Assembly (NCBI GenBank): GCA_002339345.1
Contig: DDKM01000030.1
Location: 1 to 49,589 of the forward strand
Direction: 5' to 3'
DNA: 49,589 nucleotides
DNA from: Firmicutes bacterium UBA2598
Lineage (GTDB): Bacteria > Bacillota > PH28-bin88
Position numbers and translations under genes: made by a program. Below are positions 33,550-41,406 of this stretch, in pieces. The notes under the pieces are model-generated. The model was not told the origin of the DNA and did no database searches. It saw only the letters and a list, made by a program, of their open reading frames with translations. Positions within the stretch are counted from its first letter, which is position 1. Each line of letters starts with the position of its first letter.

Positions 33550-34332
33550 CTAAAATTTTCCCAGTTCCGCCAAAGCATGGGGACAGGTACAATAGCCCCA
33601 GTTACCGCCGTCCAACAATCCCGCCGCCCGATTAAACAGCTCTTTCAACTGGCTTCTGGCCTTTGCCATGGTTTCCAGTACCTCTCCGTGGGTCAGGGGA
33701 TAGGGAGAAATGCCTGCCGCCCAGTTGGTCACCACTGCCACGGCGGCATAGCAAAGCTCAGCCTCCCTTGCTAGCACTACCTCCGGCACGTTGGTCATCC
33801 CCACCACCTCGCCGCCGAGGAGCCTGTACATCCGGATCTCCGCTGGAGTTTCAAAGCGCGGGCCTTCGGTAGCTACATATGTTCCCTTTTCATGCAATGT
33901 AGCAAGCCCTCCGGCACTTGCGGCTTCCTGCAGCACCCTGCGTAGACGCGGGCAGTAGGGCTCTGTCATATCCACATGCACCACCCCCGGCCCATCACCT
34001 TCAAAAAAGGTCTGGCTCCGGTTTTTTGTAAAATCAATGAACTGGTCCAGCAGCACCATCTGACCGGGCTGCAACTCCTGTTTAAGGGAGCCCACCGATG
34101 CGGTTGCCAGCACTTCCCGTACCCCAAGCTCCTTTAGGGCTGAAATGATACCGCGGTAGTTCACCCGGTGGGGAGGTAGCCGGTGATTTTTGCCATGCCG
34201 GGCCACGAAAACGGTTTCCACTCCGCCCAGGGTTCCCACCTGGACGGTTATTCCCCCAAAGGGAGTATGCACCTGCTGCTCCCGGGCTCCCAGGTCCTCA
34301 AAACCAGTCCCCCCGATAATCCCCAATGTCAT
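33550..34332 (-). CDS. Methylthiopurine-nucleoside phosphorylase, probably S-methyl-5'-thioinosine phosphorylase
   Basis: The 260-residue protein belongs to the MTAP/PNP trimeric phosphorylases. Marks are the phosphate loop IIGGTGFEDLG, ARHGKNHRLPPHRVNYRG (about 45-62), ATASVGSL, and TEGPRFETPAEIRM. The purine-recognition segment reads V-V-T-N203-W-A-A-G, like the N-x-A-A-G of methylthioinosine phosphorylase and the Asn of 6-oxopurine PNPs, not the D-Y-D of adenine-specific MTAP. The C-terminus has an odd CTCPH motif. Encoded next to the MTA deaminase, it most likely releases hypoxanthine and methylthioribose-1-phosphate. The substrate is an inference. ATG 34332 follows GGGAGG. Confidence 0.85.
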   Translation of the reverse strand: MTLGIIGGTGFEDLGAREQQVHTPFGGITVQVGTLGGVETVFVARHGKNHRLPPHRVNYRGIISALKELGVREVLATASVGSLKQELQPGQMVLLDQFIDFTKNRSQTFFEGDGPGVVHVDMTEPYCPRLRRVLQEAASAGGLATLHEKGTYVATEGPRFETPAEIRMYRLLGGEVVGMTNVPEVVLAREAELCYAAVAVVTNWAAGISPYPLTHGEVLETMAKARSQLKELFNRAAGLLDGGNWGYCTCPHALAELGKF

Positions 34333-34428
34333 ACCTGATACCTCCCTACCCTACAAACAAAGTCTCAAACTCACCCGGGCTTCCCTCCCGGTAGCAGTAC
34401 TGCCAGGGCCACTTATATGACAGGGATG

Positions 34429-35346
34429 TCAATCGGAAAACAGGACATCGGCAAACTCAGTGGCATCAAAATCGCGAAGATCTTCAATCCTTTCACCCAC
34501 ACCAACCAGTTTGACAGGCAAACCCAGTTCCTGCTTGATGCCAATGATCACACCACCCTTGGCCGTCCCGTCTAATTTGGTCAACACAATGCCTGTTACT
34601 CCGACGGCCTGGGTAAACAGTTTGGCCTGGCTGATGGCATTTTGTCCGGTGGTGGCATCTAGGACTAGCAATACCTCATGGGGGGCGGTGGCTAGTTCCC
34701 TCTGGATCACCCGGTGCACCTTTTTGATTTCCTCCATCAGGTTCACTTTTGTTTGCAGCCGCCCGGCGGTATCGATGAGCAACACATCCATCCCCCTGGC
34801 CAGGGCTGACTGCACCGCATCATAGGCAACGGCCGCAGGATCTGCCCCCTCCTTGTGTTTGATGACCGGTACACCAGCCCGCCGCCCCCAGGTTTCCAGT
34901 TGTTCGATGGCGGCCGCCCTGAAGGTATCCCCTGCAGCCAGCATTACCCGCTTTCCCTCACCCTTAAAACGGGCGGCCAACTTGCCGAGGGTGGTGGTTT
35001 TCCCGGCACCGTTCACCCCGACAATCAGCATCACCGTCAGACCATGGTCAGCCCAAACTATGGGTGCTTGATTACCCACCAGGATGGATGTTATTTCTTC
35101 TTTGAGCATTTTCCGCACAGCAAGGGCCTCCCGGATTTTCTCGGACCTGGCCCGCCGGCGAACCCGGTCCGTTAGCATCACTGCTGTGGATACCCCGATA
35201 TCAGCCTGGAGCAAGATTTCTTCCAACTGGTCAAAAAAGTCATCATCCACCTCACCGTGCCCGGTCACCAGTTCGGTGATTTTGTCCATCAAGTTTTCCC
35301 TGGTTTTCGCCAGGCCTTCCTTTAACCGTGCAAAAAGACCAGCCAT
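34429..35346 (-). CDS. ftsY: Signal recognition particle receptor FtsY
   Basis: From ATG 35346 the protein has 305 residues, a short FtsY with almost no acidic A domain, as usual in Gram-positives. N domain helices are followed by GVNGAGKTTTLGKLA (G1), AGDTFRAAAIEQL, DTAGRLQTK and TKLDGTAKGG. It recruits Ffh-ribosome complexes to the membrane. GGAGGGG precedes the start; the 7-codon upstream extension of the frame is unlikely. Confidence 0.96.
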   Translation of the reverse strand: MAGLFARLKEGLAKTRENLMDKITELVTGHGEVDDDFFDQLEEILLQADIGVSTAVMLTDRVRRRARSEKIREALAVRKMLKEEITSILVGNQAPIVWADHGLTVMLIVGVNGAGKTTTLGKLAARFKGEGKRVMLAAGDTFRAAAIEQLETWGRRAGVPVIKHKEGADPAAVAYDAVQSALARGMDVLLIDTAGRLQTKVNLMEEIKKVHRVIQRELATAPHEVLLVLDATTGQNAISQAKLFTQAVGVTGIVLTKLDGTAKGGVIIGIKQELGLPVKLVGVGERIEDLRDFDATEFADVLFSD

Positions 35347-35423
35347 AACTTCCCCTCCATCCGCCATGCCCCAAAATAAAAGGAGGTTAAGGTCAGCCCT
35401 TAACCTGTATATTTTACCATATC

Positions 35424-36557
35424 CTATAGTTGAATCTCAATGGGCCTGCACAGATTGGTATATTCTTGGGCTATACCGAATTTACGGTTACGGATTTCCG
35501 CCTCTTCCTCCTGGGAGTCCGCCCGGAAGAACTGCTGGTTAAGGTCTTCCTCTTCATCAGCCAGTGCAAAGAGGCGATCCTCCACCTCAACCACTGTAGC
35601 ACCTTTAACCTCCCCGCGTTCATCATGGCCGATGGCGACAATTGGTCTAGCCCACGCACCCGGTCCAGCATTGGCATCACCGGCATGCATGACCCCGCTG
35701 CCACCTGGGTGGGTATGTACAATTACCGCATTATAAGGAATTAGATCCCAATACACCTTACGCAGGGACTTTCCGGTAATGTCCACAGCACTGGAGGCCA
35801 ACAGGCGGGACGGCACATAACCGATACCCCCAACCACCACCCTACCGGCAGCAGTCACCATACCGTTACTGTCCACCTGGCCAATCACAGCCACTTCCCG
35901 CCCCTGACCAATCCTCACGGATTGTTCCACAAGCTGGTCTACCATCTCCTTGTCTAGTAGTTGCACCCGAAATCTGGTGAGCCGCATGTTTTTTACAGCA
36001 TCAAATGACGGCTTACATACCTGTGCATCCACAACCTCTAGCTCCCGGCATAGGTTTAAATATGATAGCTCCAGGTGGTTGGCCTTCCGCAACACCTCTT
36101 TTTCCGCTTCCATGGAAACTGCCGCAAGGGTTTCGATCTGGACCCGCTCACTCTCCGTGGCCAGATCAAAATAGTCAGGAACCGGGTACATCACACCGAC
36201 CCCTGCCAAACCGCTTTTTTTCACACCAATACTGATAATGGGCATGTCAAAAAAGTCGATGCCGGAAACGTCGGTGTTTAAACCGGTTTTACCGGGACGG
36301 GTAATGATCAGTATTATTTTTTCCGGCAGGGAAGATATACCCTCGATCAGTGATTTTCCTTTCATGGGGTGTAGCAGGGACAGTAGCTTCCGTACTGGGA
36401 TGCCTCCCAGCCCTCCGTCCACAATGGATGTCATCTGGGAGACGATCCCCTGGGCATCGGGAAAGCCCCAGCAAGCAGCCTGCCTACCTTGTCCCAGCTG
36501 TAATGTGTGGTCAACCATCTTTTCCACGATTGGGCGGGCAATACCACGAAATACCAT
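35424..36557 (-). CDS. Tandem JAMM/MPN-fold protein: inactive N-terminal copy, metal-motif C-terminal copy
   Basis: The 377-residue protein is not a named family I recognise. Its C-terminal half (about 203-330) has a JAMM-type metalloprotease signature: Glu221 in GQGREVAVIG, then VIVHTHPGGSG with His281 and His283, and Asp294 eleven residues later. The usual Ser of HxHx7SxxD is His291. The N-terminal half (about 12-125) aligns with it at a constant offset of ~195: GQGR 22-25/217-220, KSL 68-70/263-265, P-G 88-89/284-285. All ligands are replaced there (Gln26, Ile85, Arg87, Ser98). A helical linker (130-200) joins the halves. No signal peptide. It sits 57 bases after smc and 77 before ftsY. 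Function unknown; a protease or isopeptidase is possible. Confidence 0.6.
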   Translation of the reverse strand: MVFRGIARPIVEKMVDHTLQLGQGRQAACWGFPDAQGIVSQMTSIVDGGLGGIPVRKLLSLLHPMKGKSLIEGISSLPEKIILIITRPGKTGLNTDVSGIDFFDMPIISIGVKKSGLAGVGVMYPVPDYFDLATESERVQIETLAAVSMEAEKEVLRKANHLELSYLNLCRELEVVDAQVCKPSFDAVKNMRLTRFRVQLLDKEMVDQLVEQSVRIGQGREVAVIGQVDSNGMVTAAGRVVVGGIGYVPSRLLASSAVDITGKSLRKVYWDLIPYNAVIVHTHPGGSGVMHAGDANAGPGAWARPIVAIGHDERGEVKGATVVEVEDRLFALADEEEDLNQQFFRADSQEEEAEIRNRKFGIAQEYTNLCRPIEIQL

Positions 36558-36614
36558 GTTGGTCCTCCAATACGGCTAGAATTTCGTGGCTATTCTGCCC
36601 ATGAACATCCCACC

Positions 36615-39600
36615 CTATGCCGGATGCCCGGACAGTTCTGCAAGTTGCACCGTTACCAGTTTAGACACCCCAGGTTCCTCCATGGTCACACCGTAAAGGG
36701 TATCCGCCGCCTCCATGGTACCTTGACGGTGGGAAATAAGAATAAACTGGGTATGTTGCTTTAGCTTGCTCAAGTACCTGGTAAATCGCTCCACATTGGC
36801 CTCGTCCAGGGATGCTTCAATTTCATCAAGGATACAAAAGGGACTGGGGCGAGTGTCCAGTAGTGCGAATAACAGGGCGATGGCCGTTAAAGCCCTTTCT
36901 CCACCGGACATCAATCCCAAATATTGCAACCTTTTTCCAGGAGGTTGGGCAATGATCTCGATTCCTGTTTCCAGCATATTATCGGGGTCCGTCAACTGCA
37001 ATTCGGCATGTCCGCCACCGAAGAGTTCCTGAAAGACCCGTCCGAATGATTGGGCCACCGCATCAAAGGCCTGTCTAAAGCGCTGGGCCATCACCCTATC
37101 CACCTCACTGATCACTTCCAGGAGGGAGCCTCTGGCCTGCTGCAAGTCGGTTAACTGGCGGGTTAAAAAGCCCAGTCGGTCCTCCAGGCGACGGCACTCA
37201 TCCATGGCGCCGTGTTGCACTTCGCCCAACTCGGTAATTTCCTGTTGCAACTGCCGGATACGCTGGGAAGCGGAGCCAATACTATGGATTTCTGGTGCCT
37301 GCCGAATTGCTTCCTCCAGGTCAATTTTCCAGGTTTCCCGCAGGGTAGCCTGGGCGGCTTCCAATTCTCCTTCCTGTCTGGCCAGGTACACCTCAGCCTG
37401 ATGCAATTCTTCCCGCAATGAAGCTACAAGCCGCTGGACCTCCTTCAATGAATTATCCAACCCGGATTGTTCTGTGCGCAAGGCAACCAGATGCCGACGG
37501 CATTCCACCACCAGGTTTTCCAAAAGGGCCTTTTCCGCCAACCCCTCCTGTAGAGATGCCCTTTGTTCTTGCAAGTGATTTTGCTTTTCCGCAATTGCCC
37601 CGGCCAAATCCCGCAGCTCCGCCTCAAGTTGATGCAATACCGTCTTGACCTGCCTTCGGGAACCGGCCAGGCGCTCCAGATCTTGCCTGGCACCAATTTC
37701 CTTCTGCACCTGAGCAGCAAGGGCAACTCGGGCCTCAGTGATTTTGGATGCCAGCAAGGCACTGTTTTCCCGGAGTTCCGCCTGGTTTTCCTGGTCGCCA
37801 CCTAAACACCTTTCCTGTTCCGCAACCTCAAGGGCAAGGGTTTCCGCGCGAGCCAGCAACCTCTGTTCCTCTGCAACAAGCCTGGACAATTCCTCCCCGG
37901 TATCTACCAAATCAGCTTCCACCTGCTGAATTTCCGTCGTGGCATGCTGGAGGGCCGCCTGGGACTTCACCAGTTCTTTTTCCCCTTCAACCACCGTTTC
38001 CGCCAGGTTTTTAATCTCATCTGACTGTGCTGCCAACCGCTGTTCTTCCGCTAACAGAGATTGTTCTTCCCTTTCCAGTTCCTCCCTCCGGATAGAAATG
38101 GTCCGGGCGAGGGATGTTATGGTTTCGTCCAGCTTTTCCACCTCCCGTTTACGGCTGAGAATGCTTCCACCTCGCCGCTTTTGGGTGGACCCGCCTGAAA
38201 CGGAACCACCTGGGTGGAATACGTCACCATCCAGCGTGACAATTCGCACGGTATAGGCTGTCCGACGTCCAAAGGAAGCACCGGCATCCAGGTTTTCCGC
38301 CACAACTACATTGCCCAGGAGGAATTCCAGCACAGGTTTCAGACTTGGTTCACAGTCCACCAGGTCCGCTGCCCTCCCCAGAATGCCCTGATGGTCGTCC
38401 ATGGCCCTGGCGACAGTCACCGGCAACTGCCTGGGCTGGATGGTATCCAGGGGTAAAAAGGTGGCCCGGCCAAGGTTGTGGCTTTTCAGGTAGTGAATGG
38501 CCTGTTTAGCCTCCCATTCCGTTGTGGTTACCACATCTTGTAGGGCAGCGCCCAACACCACCTCCATTGCGGTTTCCAGGGTTTCCGGGACCTGTAACAG
38601 ATTACCAACCACTCCAATCACGCCGGTAAGGCCGTCCTTCCCCTCGGTAGCAGCCTTGACCACCGCCCTAACCCCTTCATATAGGCCCTCGCCCTGGCGG
38701 ATCATTTCCGCAGCCATTTCCCTCCTGGACCGCAGTCCTTCCAAATGAGAATATTCCCTTTCCAGCGACTTCCTCTTCTCCACCAGTACCTGCCGGGCTT
38801 TGTGCAAATCGTCAAGCCCTTTCTGCCATATCTGTTTCCTGGATTGAATTTGCTCCTGGCAATTGGCGATGCCGCTGATAATGGAGGCAATATCACCCTC
38901 CCATATTTCTTTATTGTTGTTCAGTTGCTCCAAGCGCTGGGAGAGACGATCCCATCTTGCCAGGGCAGCCTGCTTCTGTGCCATCACCTGCTTTTGGGCA
39001 GTGCGGCAAGTCGCCAGTTCACTACGCTGATCAAACAGTTTTCTCTTGGCCTGTTCGAGACTGGCTTCATGGCCCCTTACCAGTTCCTGGATCTCCTTGG
39101 CATCCGCCTCCATCTGCGCAATTTCCCTTTCCGCCAACGCTACCTGTTCCAAAAGCCTGGCATGGTGTTCATGTACCCTTTGCCATTCAATGCTGATTTG
39201 CTGATCACGCTGGCGGTTTTCATCCGCTTCCCTTTCCACTCTGCCCTGTCTATCCATTAAACCGGTTAGTTGTTCGGAAACTACCGCTACCTGACCCTCC
39301 AGCCGCTCCAGTCGGGTTGTCAGTTCATAAAATTTTTTTTGGACTTCAGCCTCCTGTTCCTCAGCCTGCTGTATCTGGATTTGTCGCTCCAGGAAGTAAG
39401 CCTGGATGGCCGTCTCCCTGGTTTCAGCTTCTATCAAAAGGGTACGCTTGTCCTGCACCAGGCTTGTCGCCGAAAGACACCGTTCACGCAGGAGTTGAAT
39501 ATTTCGTACCAGCACCCCCAATTCCAGGGTGGTCATCTCCAATTTCATCCGCCGGTATCGCTCTTCCCGTAGGCTTTCTCGTCGCAACGGTTCCAGTTGG

Positions 39601-40199
39601 TTTTCCAGTTCCAGAATAAGGTCATTCAAACGATCCAGGTTACCCTGGGTTTCTTCCAGCTTACGTACAGCTTCCCTTTTGCGGTTCCTGTACTTGATGA
39701 TCCCGGCAGCCTCCTCCACCAAGGCACGCCGTTCCTCCGGTCTTGCACTGAGAACCTCTTCCACCCTGCCTTGACCGATGATGTACAAGGCGTCACGTCC
39801 CACGCCGGTGTCGGCAAACAGATCCTGCACATCCCGCAGGCGACAGGGTATTTTGTTAATCAAAAACTCACTTTCACCGGAACGGAACACCCGCCTGGTT
39901 ACTGTTACCTCGTGGAAATCCAGGGGCAAGACGCCGCGGCTATTGTCAAAGGTGACGGAAACCTCGGCCATTCCAAGGGGACGCCTTTTCTGACTTCCGG
40001 CAAAGATGATGTCTTCCAGCCGTGAACCGCGTAAGGACTTAATACTCTGCTCCCCCATCACCCAGCGGAGGGCATCGGCGATATTACTTTTGCCGCTCCC
40101 ATTGGGGCCAACCACCACCGCCAGACCCGGCCCAAAATCCAGGGAAGTCCTTTCCACAAAGGACTTGAAGCCATACAATTCGATCTTGCGTAGATACAT
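36615..40199 (-). CDS. smc: Chromosome partition protein SMC
   Basis: The 1194-residue SMC condensin subunit compacts and segregates chromosomes with ScpA and ScpB. N-terminal ATPase lobe: MYLRKIELYGFKSF and Walker A VGPNGSGKSNI (about 32-42). Two long coiled coils surround the hinge (about 500-670, with GLTGVIGVVGNLLQV and DGDVFHPGGSVSGG). The C-terminal lobe has the signature LMSGGERALTAIALLFA and Walker B CILDEIEASLDE. The length is standard. ATG 40199 is preceded by GGGGGG. It follows rnc and spoVS, near the usual rnc-smc-ftsY order. Confidence 0.98.
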   Translation of the reverse strand: MYLRKIELYGFKSFVERTSLDFGPGLAVVVGPNGSGKSNIADALRWVMGEQSIKSLRGSRLEDIIFAGSQKRRPLGMAEVSVTFDNSRGVLPLDFHEVTVTRRVFRSGESEFLINKIPCRLRDVQDLFADTGVGRDALYIIGQGRVEEVLSARPEERRALVEEAAGIIKYRNRKREAVRKLEETQGNLDRLNDLILELENQLEPLRRESLREERYRRMKLEMTTLELGVLVRNIQLLRERCLSATSLVQDKRTLLIEAETRETAIQAYFLERQIQIQQAEEQEAEVQKKFYELTTRLERLEGQVAVVSEQLTGLMDRQGRVEREADENRQRDQQISIEWQRVHEHHARLLEQVALAEREIAQMEADAKEIQELVRGHEASLEQAKRKLFDQRSELATCRTAQKQVMAQKQAALARWDRLSQRLEQLNNNKEIWEGDIASIISGIANCQEQIQSRKQIWQKGLDDLHKARQVLVEKRKSLEREYSHLEGLRSRREMAAEMIRQGEGLYEGVRAVVKAATEGKDGLTGVIGVVGNLLQVPETLETAMEVVLGAALQDVVTTTEWEAKQAIHYLKSHNLGRATFLPLDTIQPRQLPVTVARAMDDHQGILGRAADLVDCEPSLKPVLEFLLGNVVVAENLDAGASFGRRTAYTVRIVTLDGDVFHPGGSVSGGSTQKRRGGSILSRKREVEKLDETITSLARTISIRREELEREEQSLLAEEQRLAAQSDEIKNLAETVVEGEKELVKSQAALQHATTEIQQVEADLVDTGEELSRLVAEEQRLLARAETLALEVAEQERCLGGDQENQAELRENSALLASKITEARVALAAQVQKEIGARQDLERLAGSRRQVKTVLHQLEAELRDLAGAIAEKQNHLQEQRASLQEGLAEKALLENLVVECRRHLVALRTEQSGLDNSLKEVQRLVASLREELHQAEVYLARQEGELEAAQATLRETWKIDLEEAIRQAPEIHSIGSASQRIRQLQQEITELGEVQHGAMDECRRLEDRLGFLTRQLTDLQQARGSLLEVISEVDRVMAQRFRQAFDAVAQSFGRVFQELFGGGHAELQLTDPDNMLETGIEIIAQPPGKRLQYLGLMSGGERALTAIALLFALLDTRPSPFCILDEIEASLDEANVERFTRYLSKLKQHTQFILISHRQGTMEAADTLYGVTMEEPGVSKLVTVQLAELSGHPA

Positions 40200-40224
40200 G
40201 TGAGCCCCCCTGCACCATTCTAGG

Positions 40225-40258
40225 CAAAAAGAAACTGCTCAAAGGAGCAGTTTCTTTT
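40225..40258. terminator. Bidirectional-looking terminator between spoVS and smc
   Basis: A 12-bp perfect stem (AAGAAACTGCTC / GAGCAGTTTCTT) with a 4-base loop has T-runs on both strands (TTTTT on the minus strand). It lies 22 bases after spoVS, so spoVS is probably made largely as its own transcript and smc is read by readthrough or another promoter. Confidence 0.85.
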
Positions 40259-40279
40259 GCTGCATAGCCCTTTTTATTT

Positions 40280-40540
40280 TCAACGCGCTTCCACTATGAA
40301 CCGGATGGCTGTTCTTTCCTCTCCATCGATGGCAATCTCGGCGAAAGCCGGGATCATAATCAAGTCAATGCCATTGGGTGCCACATAACCCCTGGCAATG
40401 GCAATTGCCTTCACTGCCTGGTTCACGGCACCTGCACCTACCGCCTGAATTTCTACCTTACCGCTTTGCCTGAATACTGCAGCTAATGCGCCGGCCACCG
40501 CTTTCGGGTTTGACTGTGCTGATACCTTCAGTACCTCCAT
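40280..40540 (-). CDS. spoVS: Stage V sporulation protein S
   Basis: The 86-residue product matches SpoVS over its full length (MEVLKVSAQSNPKAVAGALA, then VGAGAVNQAVKAIAIARGYV). SpoVS is an Alba-like small protein affecting late sporulation and septum-stage progression in Bacillus. It has a strong AGAAGGAGGA ribosome-binding site, an upstream sigma-H-like promoter and a terminator, so it looks monocistronic. Confidence 0.96.
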   Translation of the reverse strand: MEVLKVSAQSNPKAVAGALAAVFRQSGKVEIQAVGAGAVNQAVKAIAIARGYVAPNGIDLIMIPAFAEIAIDGEERTAIRFIVEAR

Positions 40541-40595
40541 TGACCTGTTCCTCCTTCTTCAACTTTAAGAGCATCCAGGGCTATAAGCTGAAGAT

Positions 40596-40624
40596 TTCTT
40601 CGACAGGGCACGCTCAAATCCTGC
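40596..40624 (-). promoter_or_regulatory. Sigma-H-like promoter of spoVS
   Basis: On the minus strand GCAGGATTT (40616-40624) matches the -35 consensus RnAGGAwWW fully. After 11 bases GTCGAAGAA (40596-40604) matches RnnGAATww with one mismatch. Spacing is that of sigma-H promoters, and Bacillus spoVS is a sigma-H gene. Confidence 0.55.
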
Positions 40625-40665
40625 CTGCATTTGTGAAATTATACAAATAACAGGCAAGGCTGAAC

Positions 40666-41385
40666 TTATCGGTGGCACTGTCTATTTCTATTCAAATTTC
40701 CAAGGGCAATTCTGGCTGCGTTTTGCTCCGCTTCCTTTTTACTCCTGCCAGTGCCTTCTGCTAATAGTTTCCGCTGCAGGAACACCCCAGCCACAAATCT
40801 CTTATCATGGTCGGGACCCGACTCGTGCAATATGTGATAGGTTACGTTTTCTTCAAAATCCCTTTGCACAATTTCCTGCAGGTGGGTTTTGAAATCACCG
40901 TATTCCCCGGGAACCAGGTGGTCAATCTCCTCACCCAGCAATGTCTGTACAAACTGCCTGGCGGTTTCCAGGCCTGCTGTCAAATACAGTGCCCCGGTAA
41001 CAGCTTCAAAAACATCCGCCAGAATGGAAGCCCTGTCCCGACCGCCGGTCATTTCTTCACCTTTTCCCAGCAGGAGGAAGCTCCCCAGGTTAATTTGCCT
41101 GGCCTTACGGGCTAAAGTGTTTTCGCAAACTACCGTGGCCCGCATTTTGGTAAGGTCTCCTTCCGGGCACTGCGGGAAACGCCGGTAAAGATGTTCTCCA
41201 ACCAAAAGACCCAGCACAGCATCACCAAGAAATTCCAACCTCTGGTTATGTTCCCCATGCAGGTGCCGGTTTTCAAAAACATAGGTGGGGTGTGTTAGGG
41301 CCACATTGATCAAACTAATATCCTCAATGGTAACCCCACAATTGGCCAGCAGTTGTGCCAGGGCGATTTTTCTAGCCTCATCCAT
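40666..41385 (-). CDS. rnc: Ribonuclease III
   Basis: RNase III processes rRNA and double-stranded RNA. The 239-residue protein has the catalytic signature NQRLEFLGDAVLGLLV (about 45-60), the second acidic cluster ADVFEAVTGALYL (about 118-130), and a C-terminal dsRNA-binding domain (about 165-235, ending KKEAEQNAARIALGNL). It starts 21 bases after fabF with GGAGG upstream, so it is the tail of the fatty-acid operon, as in many Firmicutes. Confidence 0.96.
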   Translation of the reverse strand: MDEARKIALAQLLANCGVTIEDISLINVALTHPTYVFENRHLHGEHNQRLEFLGDAVLGLLVGEHLYRRFPQCPEGDLTKMRATVVCENTLARKARQINLGSFLLLGKGEEMTGGRDRASILADVFEAVTGALYLTAGLETARQFVQTLLGEEIDHLVPGEYGDFKTHLQEIVQRDFEENVTYHILHESGPDHDKRFVAGVFLQRKLLAEGTGRSKKEAEQNAARIALGNLNRNRQCHR

Positions 41386-41406
41386 GAACTACAGACCTCC
41401 AAAGAA

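Noticed and set aside
34333..34428. Possible SAM-type riboswitch before the methylthioadenosine cluster
   Set aside because: Only short hairpins (for example GCAGTACTGC) are present; no S-box or SAM-II core is recognisable and no terminator follows.
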